64,000 nt of DNA from NCBI RefSeq assembly GCF_025698545.1, contig NC_068569.1, forward strand, positions 7,874,001 to 7,938,000, written 5' to 3'. Under the pieces are notes generated by a model. The model searched no databases, was not told where the DNA came from, and saw only the letters and a program-made list of their open reading frames with translations. Source of the DNA: Gossypium raimondii (Eukaryota > Streptophyta > Magnoliopsida > Malvales > Malvaceae). Positions 12,595 through 25,019 of this stretch are shown in pieces. Every line of letters starts with the position of its first letter. Position 1 is the first letter of the stretch. Both the position numbers and the translations under genes were made by a program.

Positions 12595-14828
12595 TAAATT
12601 TCATATACCAAAATATTAATAAATATTTATAATAATTTTTATATTTTTATTGAAATATCTTAATATTTATGAATTTAAAATTTATTTAAATGTTTTTTTA
12701 ACTTTACATCATCATGAACGTTTTTATTTCTCAAAATTATTTTTAACAGCAATATTAAATATTTAAATAATAAACTAAACTTTAGGGATGGTAAACTAGT
12801 CTTCTGTTAAAACATTAAAAGGTATTAATATTTGAGATTGTGAAATTGATTTGGTTATGCTCGAACTATTATTGACACGTTACAAAAGCTGGATTCAGAA
12901 ATGGTAGATCCTGCCACGCCTTTTTCGCCACTATGATTTGGAAGGAAGTAAATTTAAAAAGAAGGGTACCAACAGTACAAGATTACTGGATTTAGGAGCC
13001 ACACAAGTGGAGAACCATAGTGAATTACAATAGAACCAACCTTGGTGCTGCCAATTAAAAGGAATAGACTGGAGGAATTGCAGTAGTTAAACGCCAGTTG
13101 GGATAACTTTTAATTAATTCACGCAACATCAACTCCATTATTATATATGACCGGAAATGGATTCTACATGAGAAAAACAAAGCTCACTGGAAGCTGAAAC
13201 CATTATAGCTAGCAAGGGATGACAAAACCTAATCATTTCAATATCTATAGAGGTGATTCAGATGAAACAAAAGGTAGAACAAAGAACGTCTATCTCCACC
13301 ATTGCTACGTCAAACTACATCTGGTAAAAGTAACAGTCTAAAACCAGAAACATTCATTATAAGACTTTGATTTTTTTATATTTTATTTCTACCAAACTAC
13401 CTAACGTGAAGGGTAAGTATGGATAGAGTTGATAATATTGAATAATGATATAATTAAATATAATAATTACGAAACATGTATTAATATCGTATTTATTGAC
13501 ATTGTATCTATAGTTTCTTTAATGAAAAACATAAAAGTGAGGTAAATACATAAATTGTGACTTGTGTTTGAAAACATGTGGTCACCGCCAAGTTGGTTGG
13601 TAAAGCTAGCCAGCTAGTTTGGGTTCCCAACTTTTTCTTTGATTTTAGTTTCAAAGCGTTGAAATTCATATGGTCGGGAACAGTATTTGTTTCGTGAAAG
13701 TTTAAAATCTTCTTCATGCTTCTTTCCTTCGATAATTATTGGTTAGTTTTTATATTTTTAAGAAATTTAATTTTTTATTTTTCAATTTAAAACTCAAATT
13801 TAATTGTCAATGCCTTTAAATTCTTCTTAACTTGATATCTTGATACTAAAAAAATCAATTGATCGTCATATAACAAGAAAATCAGACTCGAAATTAATAA
13901 AAAAACTTAACAATATTAATTATTCCTAAAAATTTACATCAATGTTTTAATTTTAATTAAAATAAAGTATTTAGACTGAGATTATAAAAAATAAAATACC
14001 TAAAAATTAAAGTATAAATAAATTCTCCAATCCCATTCTCTAATTATAAAAAAAAAGAAGTTTATTTTTTTCATACGATCCTATTCATAATCCCATAAGA
14101 AATCTCATCAAAAGAATGGACATTGGTTTTCATTAGTATAACACATGAGTAGCTGCCATGCAGCTTGGAAAATGCGCAGAGGACGAAATCTGTAGGAGGC
14201 TTATTATAATTCATCCATTAAATCTTCCCATATAGACACTTGTCTATGAGATCAATTCTTTAGGATATTTGACTATTAGATAGGAGGACACTTTATCAAA
14301 CTTCTGCCATAATCCACAACCTATACTTCAGCTGCCCTCCGCAGAATCATAGTTTGAATCATCATCTAAACCCTCCATTGATTGATATACAATTAAAAGT
14401 TGTTGGATACAAATTATAAATTATGAACTTCTGTAAATTCCATACAAAACAAAAATGACAGATTTAATAATTGCAAAAAAAGTACTGATAACAATTGAAT
14501 ATAAAATCACAAACCTCCAAAATTTATGTGAGATAAGTATACTAAACTCGGACTAAGTCTTATTTTTTTGCCAAAGAAGAAAGAAAGTGGGGCTTTAATT
14601 TCATTTAAGTATATAAATTTTTACAGGCAAAGAAATAATAGTAACAAATATGAAGCTGATCAATTACAATTTGCTAATGATTCCATAACTGTTACTATGT
14701 GCTGAGAAAGAGAACATAGAAATGAACTGTGGGAATGCGTGGTTTATTTAAAGAATCAAAAACTGGTTTACGCTTGGGTACAAAATGTTGGAAACAACAC
14801 CTTAATACACAAAAAACCCTGTTTTGTT
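12595..14828. other. Intergenic, no gene seen
   Basis: Very AT-rich spacer leading to the 3' UTR of the UXT-type transporter just below 14829. There is no long frame, structured repeat or RNA gene that I can support. Confidence 0.5.
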
Positions 14829-16622
14829 TTAGACAAGGGAATCTTTGTTCAAGTTTTTAACTTCATGGCCTTCTTTCTGTGGACCCAGAAATGGTGCTGC
14901 ATCCTTTTCTTTCATCTGAAAACACAAGACAAACATTTGTTAACAAACCATTTTTGGGAGATAAAGACAAGGAGAGAAGGTAACAATAGTGTAGTTGTAA
15001 GTATCGAGTGGGAGTATCTATTTCTTTTTTCAAATTTGTTCATGTTTTGGATGGTGCTAGGAGGGGTATATCTCAGTATTCATGTCTGGGGATATGTTAG
15101 ATAAGGATGTCCGACATAGATATTTAAAGAAATATATATGTGTATATATATACCTGTGACCCCAAAGGATCAGCTTGTTTCTTTTTGTTCTCTTGGGTGC
15201 AAAAATAGGAATACAAGCCCATCCCAAAAATGGCAATGAGGATTCCAACGATATTCCTGTCTGTAAAAGGGTCATGCAGCAATGTATAGCCAAAGGTAAG
15301 AACCAGGCAAGTCTTGAGGTGACCAAGAACTTGATATGTCACTGGGGATGTCTTGCCAATAACCAAAAATGTACTGAAATTGACAGATACTGAAATAATG
15401 CAAGAGAGGATGATAAATGCCTGCAAAATGTTGAAAACCCAATTAGTTATCAGAAAAAAGATAATTCTCTTTTTATATCCTGTCAGTGAAAAGCTGAGGA
15501 AAAAAAAAGAAGAGGTTTAGGTTGAATACCAAGACTATAGGAGAATAATTATAAGCAAACACATTTTGTTTGGTGAGTAATTGATCTACCAAAGGGCCTG
15601 AGACAAAAAGAATTGCTGCTTGAAATGGGGCTGACTGGTAGAGCAGCTGCGTTGAAGACACATTTAACCTCTTCTGTATTGTGTTTGTCAGCTATATTGA
15701 TCAAGTTAAAAAAGTTTCATTCCTTTGGAATATGGCCTCGAAATGTAAATGTTTGATAAGTTGAGAGACTAATTATATGTAAAAGGAAGCAATGATAATC
15801 GAAGGATACAATTTGGCCAACGCAGGTGGTTATAATGGCGAGGAGAGAAAGGATTGTCCCGACAAAATTGAGTTGCAGATCAGTTATGGAAGCAATGCCA
15901 ACTCCAACAAGTAAAAGTAAGAGGGACAACTTTATGTTTTGGCTGCACCGATGTAGAAACACTAAGTACTCATAAGCTTTGAATTTCAAAATGCTCAACT
16001 ATCACAAGAGTAAAAAAGAGATAAAAAAAAAACCTGAATTGCTTTTTAAGGAAGATGGTTTCCAATAATACAGTGAATGGTATGATTGCAAGTTTGGTCA
16101 TCTGCCAAGAGAAAGCACCACAACGTTTGAGAACACAATTATGGGTTAAAAGGATGATACATGATGTATGTGTCTAAAAATGAAGTTAACCTGATAGAAT
16201 CCAATGGAGTTAAACCCAAGGCTCAAGTTGAGAAGTCCAATGGAAACGCCATTGAGGATGCCAAAGAGCACCACGGTCTTCATGTCAATGGGTTTACTTT
16301 CAAAAAGATTGAAGCGTTGTGCGGCATGAAGGGTGCAAAATGTCACAATTAGATGCCAGCTAGTGAGTGTTGTGGCTGAAGGAGAAATGGGGATTAAAGA
16401 AAAACCATAAATCCCATCATTCTGATATAATTATGGAAAGTGATGTTTGAACCAAGGAATAAAAAAAAAATCATTCTATGGAGAAAGAGTAGAGAAATTA
16501 CCAAAAGGGAATCCAAGATTGCTCATCAAAGCTTTGTTGCATATGACAATGGAGACAGATGATGCAACTGAAAGAAACAGGGCCCCAATAACACCCAATT
16601 GGAAGCTTGACATCTCTCCCAT
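14829..16622 (-). CDS. UDP-xylose transporter (UXT type, TPT/NST family)
   Basis: Complete 7-exon gene of 340 codons. Exons: 16502-16622, 16191-16375, 16034-16101, 15810-15942, 15530-15691, 15154-15420, 14829-14915. The start opens MGEMSSFQLGVIGALFLSVA, the usual N-terminus of the family. Diagnostic stretches are VLFGILNGVSIGLLNLSLGF, SLLLLLVGVGIASITDLQLN, STQLLYQSAPFQAAILFVSG and GKTSPVTYQVLGHLKTCLV, all near-identical in the Arabidopsis UXT1-3 group. The protein should have about ten membrane helices and sit in Golgi or ER, exchanging UDP-xylose for UMP to feed xylan and xyloglucan synthesis. The C-terminal cytosolic tail is short and charged. An acceptor lies directly at the ATG and a good donor at 17046-17047, so a 5' UTR intron of about 425 bp is likely. 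The C-terminal tail is shorter than in some relatives; nothing looks broken. Confidence 0.92.
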
Positions 16623-17423
16623 CTTTGGTGAAACAAACAAAATAACAACAACAAATAAATATCAGCTAAATCAATTATGTTAAGCCAATTTGAAAATTGA
16701 AAAGTTAATGTTTGTTGAAGCTTTATTATTTTCTTTGGTAGATATAGTTGCATGAATTAACTTAGCTAAGCCCGAGTTTGAATAAAACTTATCTCTGCTG
16801 CTACAGATAAAAAATTATGGGCGTGTATGTTACTTAACAAACTTTACAGAAAAACAAGTTTGGAATTAACTACTTACAAACAAATGCTTTATAAGCCGGC
16901 AAACTATGGAAATAGACTCTCTAAACATTTCTAGACTCTACATTGATGAAAGCTTTCATGGTTTGCATGTTTAAGAGAGGAAAAATGCAGTAACAAAACA
17001 AATGATTGCTTTGGAAACAAATAGAGCAAAGAGATAGCTAATGTTACCTTGAAAAGAAGTGGAAACTATGGAGTTTAATTTTATGAGCCCCTGAAAAAGA
17101 TTCAAAGAAAGAAAACCAACTTGGTTTCATCAAACACATTCCCACATTTAAAAGAAAAAAAAAAGATGATGAAAATGAACAAAGAAAGAGACCTTTTAAT
17201 GAGTACAAGTAAGTTTACAGGATAATTGACTGAGAGATTTCCTATTACAACTCCATAAAAATCACCAGAAAAGTAGACCAGGTTACAAACAATCAACAAC
17301 TAGCGAAAATAAAAGGTGAGAGGGATAAAGAAGAGTGTTTGAGAGATGCAAAATTAGCTTAGAGAAGAGAGATAGAAAGAGAGTTGGTTTTGGCTTGTAT
17401 GAGAATGTAGGTTTTTAAGAAGG

Positions 17424-17436
17424 CTATATATGTATA
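17424..17436 (-). promoter_or_regulatory. TATA box candidate for the UXT-type gene
   Basis: On the minus strand the run ATACATATATAG lies about 30 bp before a CT-rich leader (about 17395 downward) that leads into the inferred 5' UTR intron. Position and composition fit a core promoter; no transcript start was available. Confidence 0.42.
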
Positions 17437-17439
17437 TTT

Positions 17440-18678
17440 TTATGTTAGATAGCTTAAATGGGTTGGTGCCTAACGCTGTTCTAATTTATTTTAAGTACTT
17501 TACTTGTATTGTTAATGTATTTGTTCTTCCAGAAGGAAAGCTAACGATCAATTTAAGCAAGGAGATAGTGAAAGGGGTGCATTTGTGGATGTTGGTCAAA
17601 GTGAATGATGTTTTAAGCTTTTCAAATTTAGTTTGACAGTCCACTGGGGTCTTCCAAATCATCTTATAATGTTAAAGCCTTTAGGGAGAAATTATTAAAT
17701 GAGGCTTAGCACACAAGGCAGGAAGGTAATATGTAAGTGTGGTACCTGCCTGCTAATGCAAGCAAAACGGCTTGCCTTCCTCAAACTCAATTGGAGTTTG
17801 GCGAGACACACACACACACACAAAAAAGCCTTCACTTTCACTCCTCAACTGAGGCCTTTACTTGGCTTTCTTTAGGAATCAACATCACCATTACCAACCA
17901 GCCAAATCAGGAAAAACCCTTTCTCATATTGTTGATTTCTCCTCGGTTAATCTCAAGAATGACAAGGATAAGATATTTAAATAGCTACTGGAGTGAGATA
18001 AAATGATGGTTGTTTTACTATTTCAACGCTTTTGACAGCCACGTCCGTTATGGGTATTTAGTGATCATGCTGAATACAGCTTATCATTATACTGGATGAT
18101 TCATTGTTAGCAGATTCTATACTATGAAAAGTTGGGTGAAGTTGATCTCACGTTTTTTGAGCTGTATATGTGAGAGAGAAGAGTGAAGTTGATTAATCAA
18201 TGCATTGCTATGGTCCTTCGTATCACGAGGAATATGCTGAGTAAAAGCATCAGATCCCGGGGAAACCGGTTTTACAACTTGCTTACGGGCATCACATGAA
18301 ATGAAACGGAGTTTCTAAATGAAGTTTAAATGTCCATGCAGCAGTGGACAGGCAGTTCCATTATAAAGCATTGTTTCCCTTCAATATATCGTACCATAAA
18401 TTTAAAAGAAAAGGAAGTAGAAAAATGAGCAACTGACGAGGAAGATGGATATAAAAAAATTACTCCCCCTTTTCTATAGCTGTGGAAATCTTAACGTACA
18501 AAAAAATGTGGCTCAGGTAAATGAGTCCACCCTCGTTCAGCAAAAATAAAATAAAATGTCACCCAAACTGAACCCTAACAAACGTCAGGTGAGATATTAT
18601 ACATGTACAAACGGGGTTGAAAATCAGGGAGGGATTGGGGTAAAAGAAATCAATAAAATAAAAATAGACAGGAAATAA
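17440..18678. other. Intergenic between the UXT-type and DUF707 genes
   Basis: This holds the upstream region of the UXT-type gene and, at its right end, the 3' UTR of the DUF707 gene. It includes a short (AC)n run at about 17806-17822. Open frames are short and unlike known proteins. Confidence 0.5.
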
Positions 18679-21600
18679 TTATTCCTTTCCAAGCTGAGCA
18701 AGGTACGCCTTGTCTGCATTTGCGAGTCGGTTCTGAAACATCGACCATTCTTTTTTGCACCTCGTTCTAACCTGTGAATTGAAAACGGAAGAAAGATATG
18801 AGTTGGTTTAGAGATTTTAATCTTTCTTTTAAAAAAACTAGTTTCAAATCCATGAATAACTTTCAAAACAAGGTATATAAAATGACGTGATAGCCCATGA
18901 ACATGCATACCCCTTCCCATGGAGGTTTACCATCCTCTGATTTGCCCTGAAATTCGACAAAACACATAATTATGAGATTATAATCAGGACGGCCATGTTG
19001 GGCACAAACGAGGGAAACAAATGCCAAAACTGATAGAATAGGTGCAATGCAATGCAATGCAAGCAAGAATATTGATACAACAAGAGATAACATCAAAGTT
19101 GAGTTAGTGAAAGACGTTCAATAATAAACCAAAAGCTATATTCATATAATTAATAATTCACATAAAACACTTACGAAAACAGTATGAAGAAATAAGCTAA
19201 AACATAGTTCGGCATTGAAACGTAGCCATAATTTTCTGGCTAGTTGATGGCAACTCACCTGGCTACCAAGAGAAGGGATTACTTGATGAATAATCCACTG
19301 TGAATCTACCACACCGATTTTTTCATGTGCAGGCTGTGAAGAAGAAAATGGCAATTTAGTACCAAAAAACCAAGAGGCCAGGCTGAGATAGTTGTAGTAC
19401 AAATGCCTTCATAAATAGAAAGAATTGCCATAAAGAGCCAGTAATTCTAAAACATTTTATGTATGCTTGGATTCTCCAGCAATTAAACACTTCCATAGGT
19501 TCTCATTGTGTTCACTAGAGAACAGTCAATAGCAAGAAGGAAATGGAAAAAGAGACAGAATCCACTAACCTCTACGCATCTTCTGAGAGCAAAATCCAAT
19601 CCCCATCCATGCACCAAATCATTCTACAACAACACAAATTTGTAAGCATTTTGGTAAGTATCAAACGGAAGGAGCTCAAGAGATTGTACCAAGTTATTAA
19701 GTAAAAGTTTGGCAAACAGTATTCTACCCTCCTAATCTGAGTCTTCATTCTTAATTCCACCATTGGAGTAGTTGAGAATGTAGGGAGCTCATCCCAAAAG
19801 GTGCTCGTGTTAGCCAATTCTAATGAACTAACAAGGAGTCCATTAATTAACAGTTTTCTATATTTATAAGTTTATTTACTTGGGGAATGGAACCTCAGAC
19901 AGGCAACATTTCACCCAATGGCCTGACCAAATATTAACAAGTATTTGCTTTGTGAGGCAAAGAAGAATATAGCATGTGCTACCTATTTAGTCAGCAAATC
20001 CATGGCATGTAAACAATCTGGCTAAAGTCCAAGGAATTCTTAACCGCACTTTACCTGAATCATATACCATACACATCTCCAAGCTTCCCGAGAAAATACG
20101 GGCGCCATAATTTCCACAAAGCTGAAACAAAGCAAACAATGTTAAATGCACCAAGAGAAAAGGAGGATATCTGATTGAAGGAAACTCAACAGTGAAGTGC
20201 ATTGGAGTGTTTCACTGAAAGACACATGTGTGAATATGAGAGATAAAGAGACAGAAAGCATACGCAGCACATGGTGGCAAATGCGGATCACTACACCAGC
20301 CTGGTTTCTCTTCAGTAAACCTGTGAACCAAGTTCAAATGCAGAGAATTTCAGATGACAAAAAAAAAGGTTCCTTCTTATAATCGCTAAGCAATTGCAGT
20401 GTTTCATATGGTTGAGAGAGAGAGACAGAGCCTACTTGTGAACTTCTCTGTCACCTCTCCTCTTTGTCATCTGCCATGTCAATCCATTATTGGGCTCCAA
20501 ACCTGGTTGTGAGATCTCCAGACCATGCTTCTTGACAAGTTCTATGTATCTGGTAATTTGTGCAGAGAAGATAAGAAAGAAAAATATACATGGTGAAATT
20601 AAGTAATCAAGTGAATAATGTCGCTGCTTTATAGGACAAACCTCTCAGCATTGAAGTGTTCCACTCCCAGGTCTTCATCCCAGATGAAGATGTATTCATA
20701 AGCAGAGACAACATCTGGATGCAAAAACCTTTTCGCATACCACCTAATAATATACACAGACACATATATTAGCAGCAAACTATCATCCACCTAACCAGGC
20801 AGCGTCTGGAATTCAAGGAAGCAAGGAACAGGGAAAGGCTTATTCTTTCTTAAAAATTCCCTCTAATTAGAAGGATCCAGACATACATAGATCTTTAACC
20901 ATTCTGATCGCTATAAAGCTTACCATTTTGTCTGCTTCTTTACACTAACATGGATTGCATTCTTTGACCACTCAAATTGGTCCCACTCAGTTGTCCGGCC
21001 ATCATAATGAAAAAGCAAAATTTGGAAATCCTCAGAAAACTACCTCAACAAGCAAGAAAACAGAAGTGTCAAAAACCCTGGAAATTCAAAATTGGAAAAG
21101 GAAAAGAAATAAAAGGAAAAATGAAATGACCCCATTGTCTAACCTTTTTAACACATTTATCTATATTACTCCTCTGATCAAAGCCAACTGTAAATGTCAC
21201 TAAATACTTTGGCTTCTTCTTCAGATCCTGCAGAGTTAAGGAAAACCATGATTAGAGACACCTATTAATCAAGGATATTAAGATGCATAAATGTATATTT
21301 TAGCACCCTGCAAGGTGTATGTTCCAAAACTGACAATATTAGTGATAAAGGGGCAAAATGGCCCTCATGCATCGGAACTTTTCTATTGAATTTGGAAAGA
21401 ACACGATAAGCTGCATGTAACATTTCTAGTCGGTGAAGATATTAAAAGAAAAAAAAGTTCCTACTCAGTGAAGATATTGAAAGAAAAAGACAGCAGAAGG
21501 ATGATGATGTTTATATGTAAATATAACCTATGGATCATACCTCACTAGGTTCGCCCCATAACCTGCGCAGGTAAAGGTCAGATTCTGGAACGACAATTCC

Positions 21601-22508
21601 AGGAGGTAACAATTCTGCGCCACGAGGATTTGTAGGAACATATATCTGGAGAACAGGGAAGCAGAAACCAATTAACAAAATGGATCAAAAACAAAGCACC
21701 GCGCAAAAACTCAGAACAAAGAGCTCTGCTTCACACAAGAACCCGGAAAAATGATATATAAGACTCAAGCTGATCTGAGACAAAATCTAATGGTTCAAAA
21801 ACAGTGGTAAACAAAACTTTCACTTATAATTTGAAATATATATAATCCTGTAAGTGTCAATAAAATGTCTTCTCTTTACAAATAACAAAATGTTACAACA
21901 GCAATGGGGGCAGAGAGTAAGCAAACAGGCACCTTAGGAAGATTGTCTGCAGTTCTCTCAGGAGACCTGACTATAAAGTCTTGGTCATTAGCTCTGGATG
22001 CATCAAAAGACGATCTAAGGTTTGAAGGTAAGTGAATCTGCAGGGATTGAAAACAAATCATACGGTTGATAGATTGACTGCAGCATAGCTTCATTATTAA
22101 TAAAGGCAAAACATACCTTGTAAACGGAAACTGACGGAAATGAAACACCAATAAAGAATCCAATCACAATTCCAAGAATTGTTGCGATAACGAGCCTGGC
22201 TTTATCATTTGTTTTCTTAAAAACTCCACTGTAAAGCACAGAAATAGTTTAGTAAAAGGAGCCCCAAAAATCTGTCATCCTAAGCAATAAACCAGTAAAG
22301 TTGAGAAATTCAAAAATCAAAACATAATAATGTTGTAAGGTTCAAAACAGTTATCTACAAAAGAAAAAAAGAAGGAAAACAAATCAAAGAATGGATTTCC
22401 AAAGATTATGCTTTTCACCCTACCTCATCTATTTGTTTTATCTTTCTAGTGTCTGATAGTGAAAGACAAAAAATTAATAAAATCTAACCTGCGGTGTATG
22501 GTGCCCAT
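18679..22508 (-). CDS. DUF707 protein (lysine-ketoglutarate reductase trans-splicing-related)
   Basis: Complete 14-exon gene of 379 codons. Exons: 22489-22508, 22117-22228, 21933-22037, 21541-21645, 21144-21227, 20924-21039, 20642-20743, 20436-20549, 20264-20320, 20055-20121, 19570-19623, 19259-19333, 18911-18946, 18679-18771. The first coding exon is only 20 bp (MGTIHR plus two bases). Residues about 19-39 form one hydrophobic helix, so a signal-anchored Golgi or ER lumenal protein is likely. The body carries DUF707 hallmarks: PKYLVTFTVGFDQR, LLFHYDGR, WDQFEWS, EYIFIWDEDLGVEHF, HGLEISQPGLEP, VEIMAPVFSREAWRCVW, DLVHGWGLDFALRRCVE and IGVVDSQWIIHQ. The WDEDL acidic motif suggests a glycosyltransferase-like fold, but no activity is established. 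The database name about trans-splicing is historical and should not be read as a function. A 5' UTR exon ends at 23576 (GTAAGT donor), giving a leader intron 22511-23575. Confidence 0.9.
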
Positions 22509-22510
22509 AT

Positions 22511-23700
22511 CTGTATTCTCTCTTGTAATTGATTTAAAAGGTCAGATGCTCGCAAAAACAATTATCTCCCATAAGCACCTTAGGGAGCAAATGGGGGAAC
22601 CTTCAAGAACACCAATGCGAAGTTACTCTACTCTTCAACTGAGCTTGATTGTTTATCAGTGCAACGTTCCAAGCTTCAGTATATATTACAAAAGGAATTA
22701 AACTAAAAAAAAAAAGAACTGCAACACTTGATGTTTTAAAAGGGCGCCTGACATTAGAATAATATAATAAACGTACAACATTATAGGCGGCTACAAAAGA
22801 AACCTGGAACATCGATTAGAAGTTTCATATAATTTGTAAGAAAACGCAAAAGAAAAAACAAAAACAAAAACAAATCTGAAACCTTAACAAACTAAACAAG
22901 CAAGTCACCACTAATTGTTGTTTTACCTTAACCAATGATTTAAATTTCAAACGTTATAGTTCAACATGTTTTGGCTTAATTTTACTCTTAGATTACAATT
23001 TACTGCAAAAAGAATTCATTAAAAATGCATGCAAAACTACCAACTCTTAAATAAAGGCTGTCATAAATTCTTCTGTTTTTGCTGTTTTATTCTCCAGAGT
23101 AACACCATTACGCTTTAACCACTTTTGGGTTCAAACCATTTCACCATCCCGGATCCATTACATCTTTTCTAAATCCCAAACTGACCGCCATATTACAAAG
23201 TAAATATGAACACCCAATTAATCAGAAATCAAAATTTGCAACTAAAATGATAACATTCGTACTATCATCTGATAAAAAAAGAAGTTCAGCCTTTTCATTC
23301 AAATTCCTGATCTGCATAATTGGAAAAGAAACTTTCCTGATCACATTCAACAAAACTCAGATGTATGAACGAACAAAAAGTTTTCAATTCTAAAAGTACC
23401 TTTTTCTTTCAAAAAGATGACAATATTAAAATCCAAGATCAAATCCAAGAACAAGGGAAAGAAGTACATAAAATTTTACACTTCAAGTAATTTTTATTTT
23501 TATTTGTAAAAATGACAAAGGACCCATCAAAGAAATTCAAATTTCGACAAGAAAATCGTAGGGTTAGAAACTTACCAGCTTTTTCCCTTTTGGTTGAAGA
23601 ACAGTTGATCTTGATCTTATGCTACAACGAGAGAAACAGAGCAAAAGAGTGCTTCTTCTAATAAAATTTTATGTTTGAAGACTAAGAGAGAGACGCAGAG
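22511..23700 (-). other. 5' UTR intron and first leader exon of the DUF707 gene
   Basis: The acceptor TACAG abuts the start exon (window CT at 22511-22512). A strong GTAAGTTTC donor lies at 23574-23575, after a CT-rich untranslated exon of roughly 23576-23700. The intron in between is AT-rich and has no coding signal. Confidence 0.55.
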
Positions 23701-25019
23701 GGAATGGGAGTGGAAAATTTTTACGACTCACTTGACCTGGTTTTTGTTATGCCTGGGTGGGCTTGGCCTTACAACCGAACTAATTAATTAGCATTAAAAT
23801 TTAATTAAAAAGCTTGATATTTATTTTTCATTAAAAATGACTGCTATTCAGTTGTACTTTAAAAAAGGTGGCAATTACTTTTCTTCAATCAAATAATTCT
23901 GAGATAATCATTTTTATCTACTCCATTAAAATATTTGAGAATTTTTTTAAAAAAAACCTGTTTTTTTTTGGTTCAATACTATTTGTTTTGTTGTGTAATT
24001 ATATTTTAATTATTATATTCATCAGTTAACAGTTGTCAGACATCATCTTTTTTTCAAAGATTAAGCTATATTTTGGGAACATTTGACTACAGATCTGACC
24101 CTTTTGATTGTCACTGTGACTCGGGTTTTGGTACGGTCTTCTGGCTTTTTTTTCTTTTCCGATAAACAAATGCAGTAAATTATCTCGTAGATTTGGGTTA
24201 ATAGTAGCAATACAAATTCATTGATTTTTATATAAATTTAATAGAAAACTCATCTCTTATATAAAAATTGAGGTATAATGGTAAAATTAGTCTTTAATAT
24301 TTATATTTTTTTTGTCAATTTGGCTCTTATTTTTAAGTTAAATTTGATTCTCAATATTTTAAAAGAATCAAATTTAACCATCAGTTTTAAAAAAATTAAA
24401 TTATTATTTATTTTTATCGAAATACCGACTAAAACGTTAAATTTTTATTTTCGTTTAAGAAAAATAAATTAACTCTAAAAGGTTAAGGGTTACGTTTATC
24501 TAAAAAAAGAATAAGGGTCAAAATAGTAAAAGATGTAAAATTTACTTCAAGCCCATGAAATTTGCTTGGCTCACCACCAACCACTATAATACCAATGGGC
24601 ATTTCCATGGGTTTTTGGTGATCAATCAAATTCCATAAAGAGATATAAACAAATAAGTGTATATGCAATTGACAAAATCTACCCCAAAATCTTGATTTTT
24701 AAGTTATCCTCACTAAAATCTTTATCTTCAAGCTATCCTCAAATGATTTTACAATATTGGCTGTTATAGTTATAGATCCAAGCAAGTCTAAATGCATATT
24801 TATAGAAAGAAATGCTGGTTTAATTTCATTGCTGGATACAAATTAATTACTTACACCACAGAAATAAAACAACAGTAAAACCTTTGTTTCCCATTGTTTT
24901 TTTCTCTCCCTTTTATGGTTCCATTGATTTTCATATCAACAAAATATAAAAAACAAACAAAAATATCAGACTTGGGTGGATGGAAGAAATAAAGAATATA
25001 AAAAGAAGAAAGGGTTCAG
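23701..25019. other. Intergenic, AT-rich repeat-like spacer
   Basis: This spans the DUF707 promoter and the 3' UTR of the next gene. The part 24260-24480 is dominated by short T- and A-tracts and looks like old dispersed repeat. I cannot assign it to an element, and it carries no terminal inverted repeats. Confidence 0.4.
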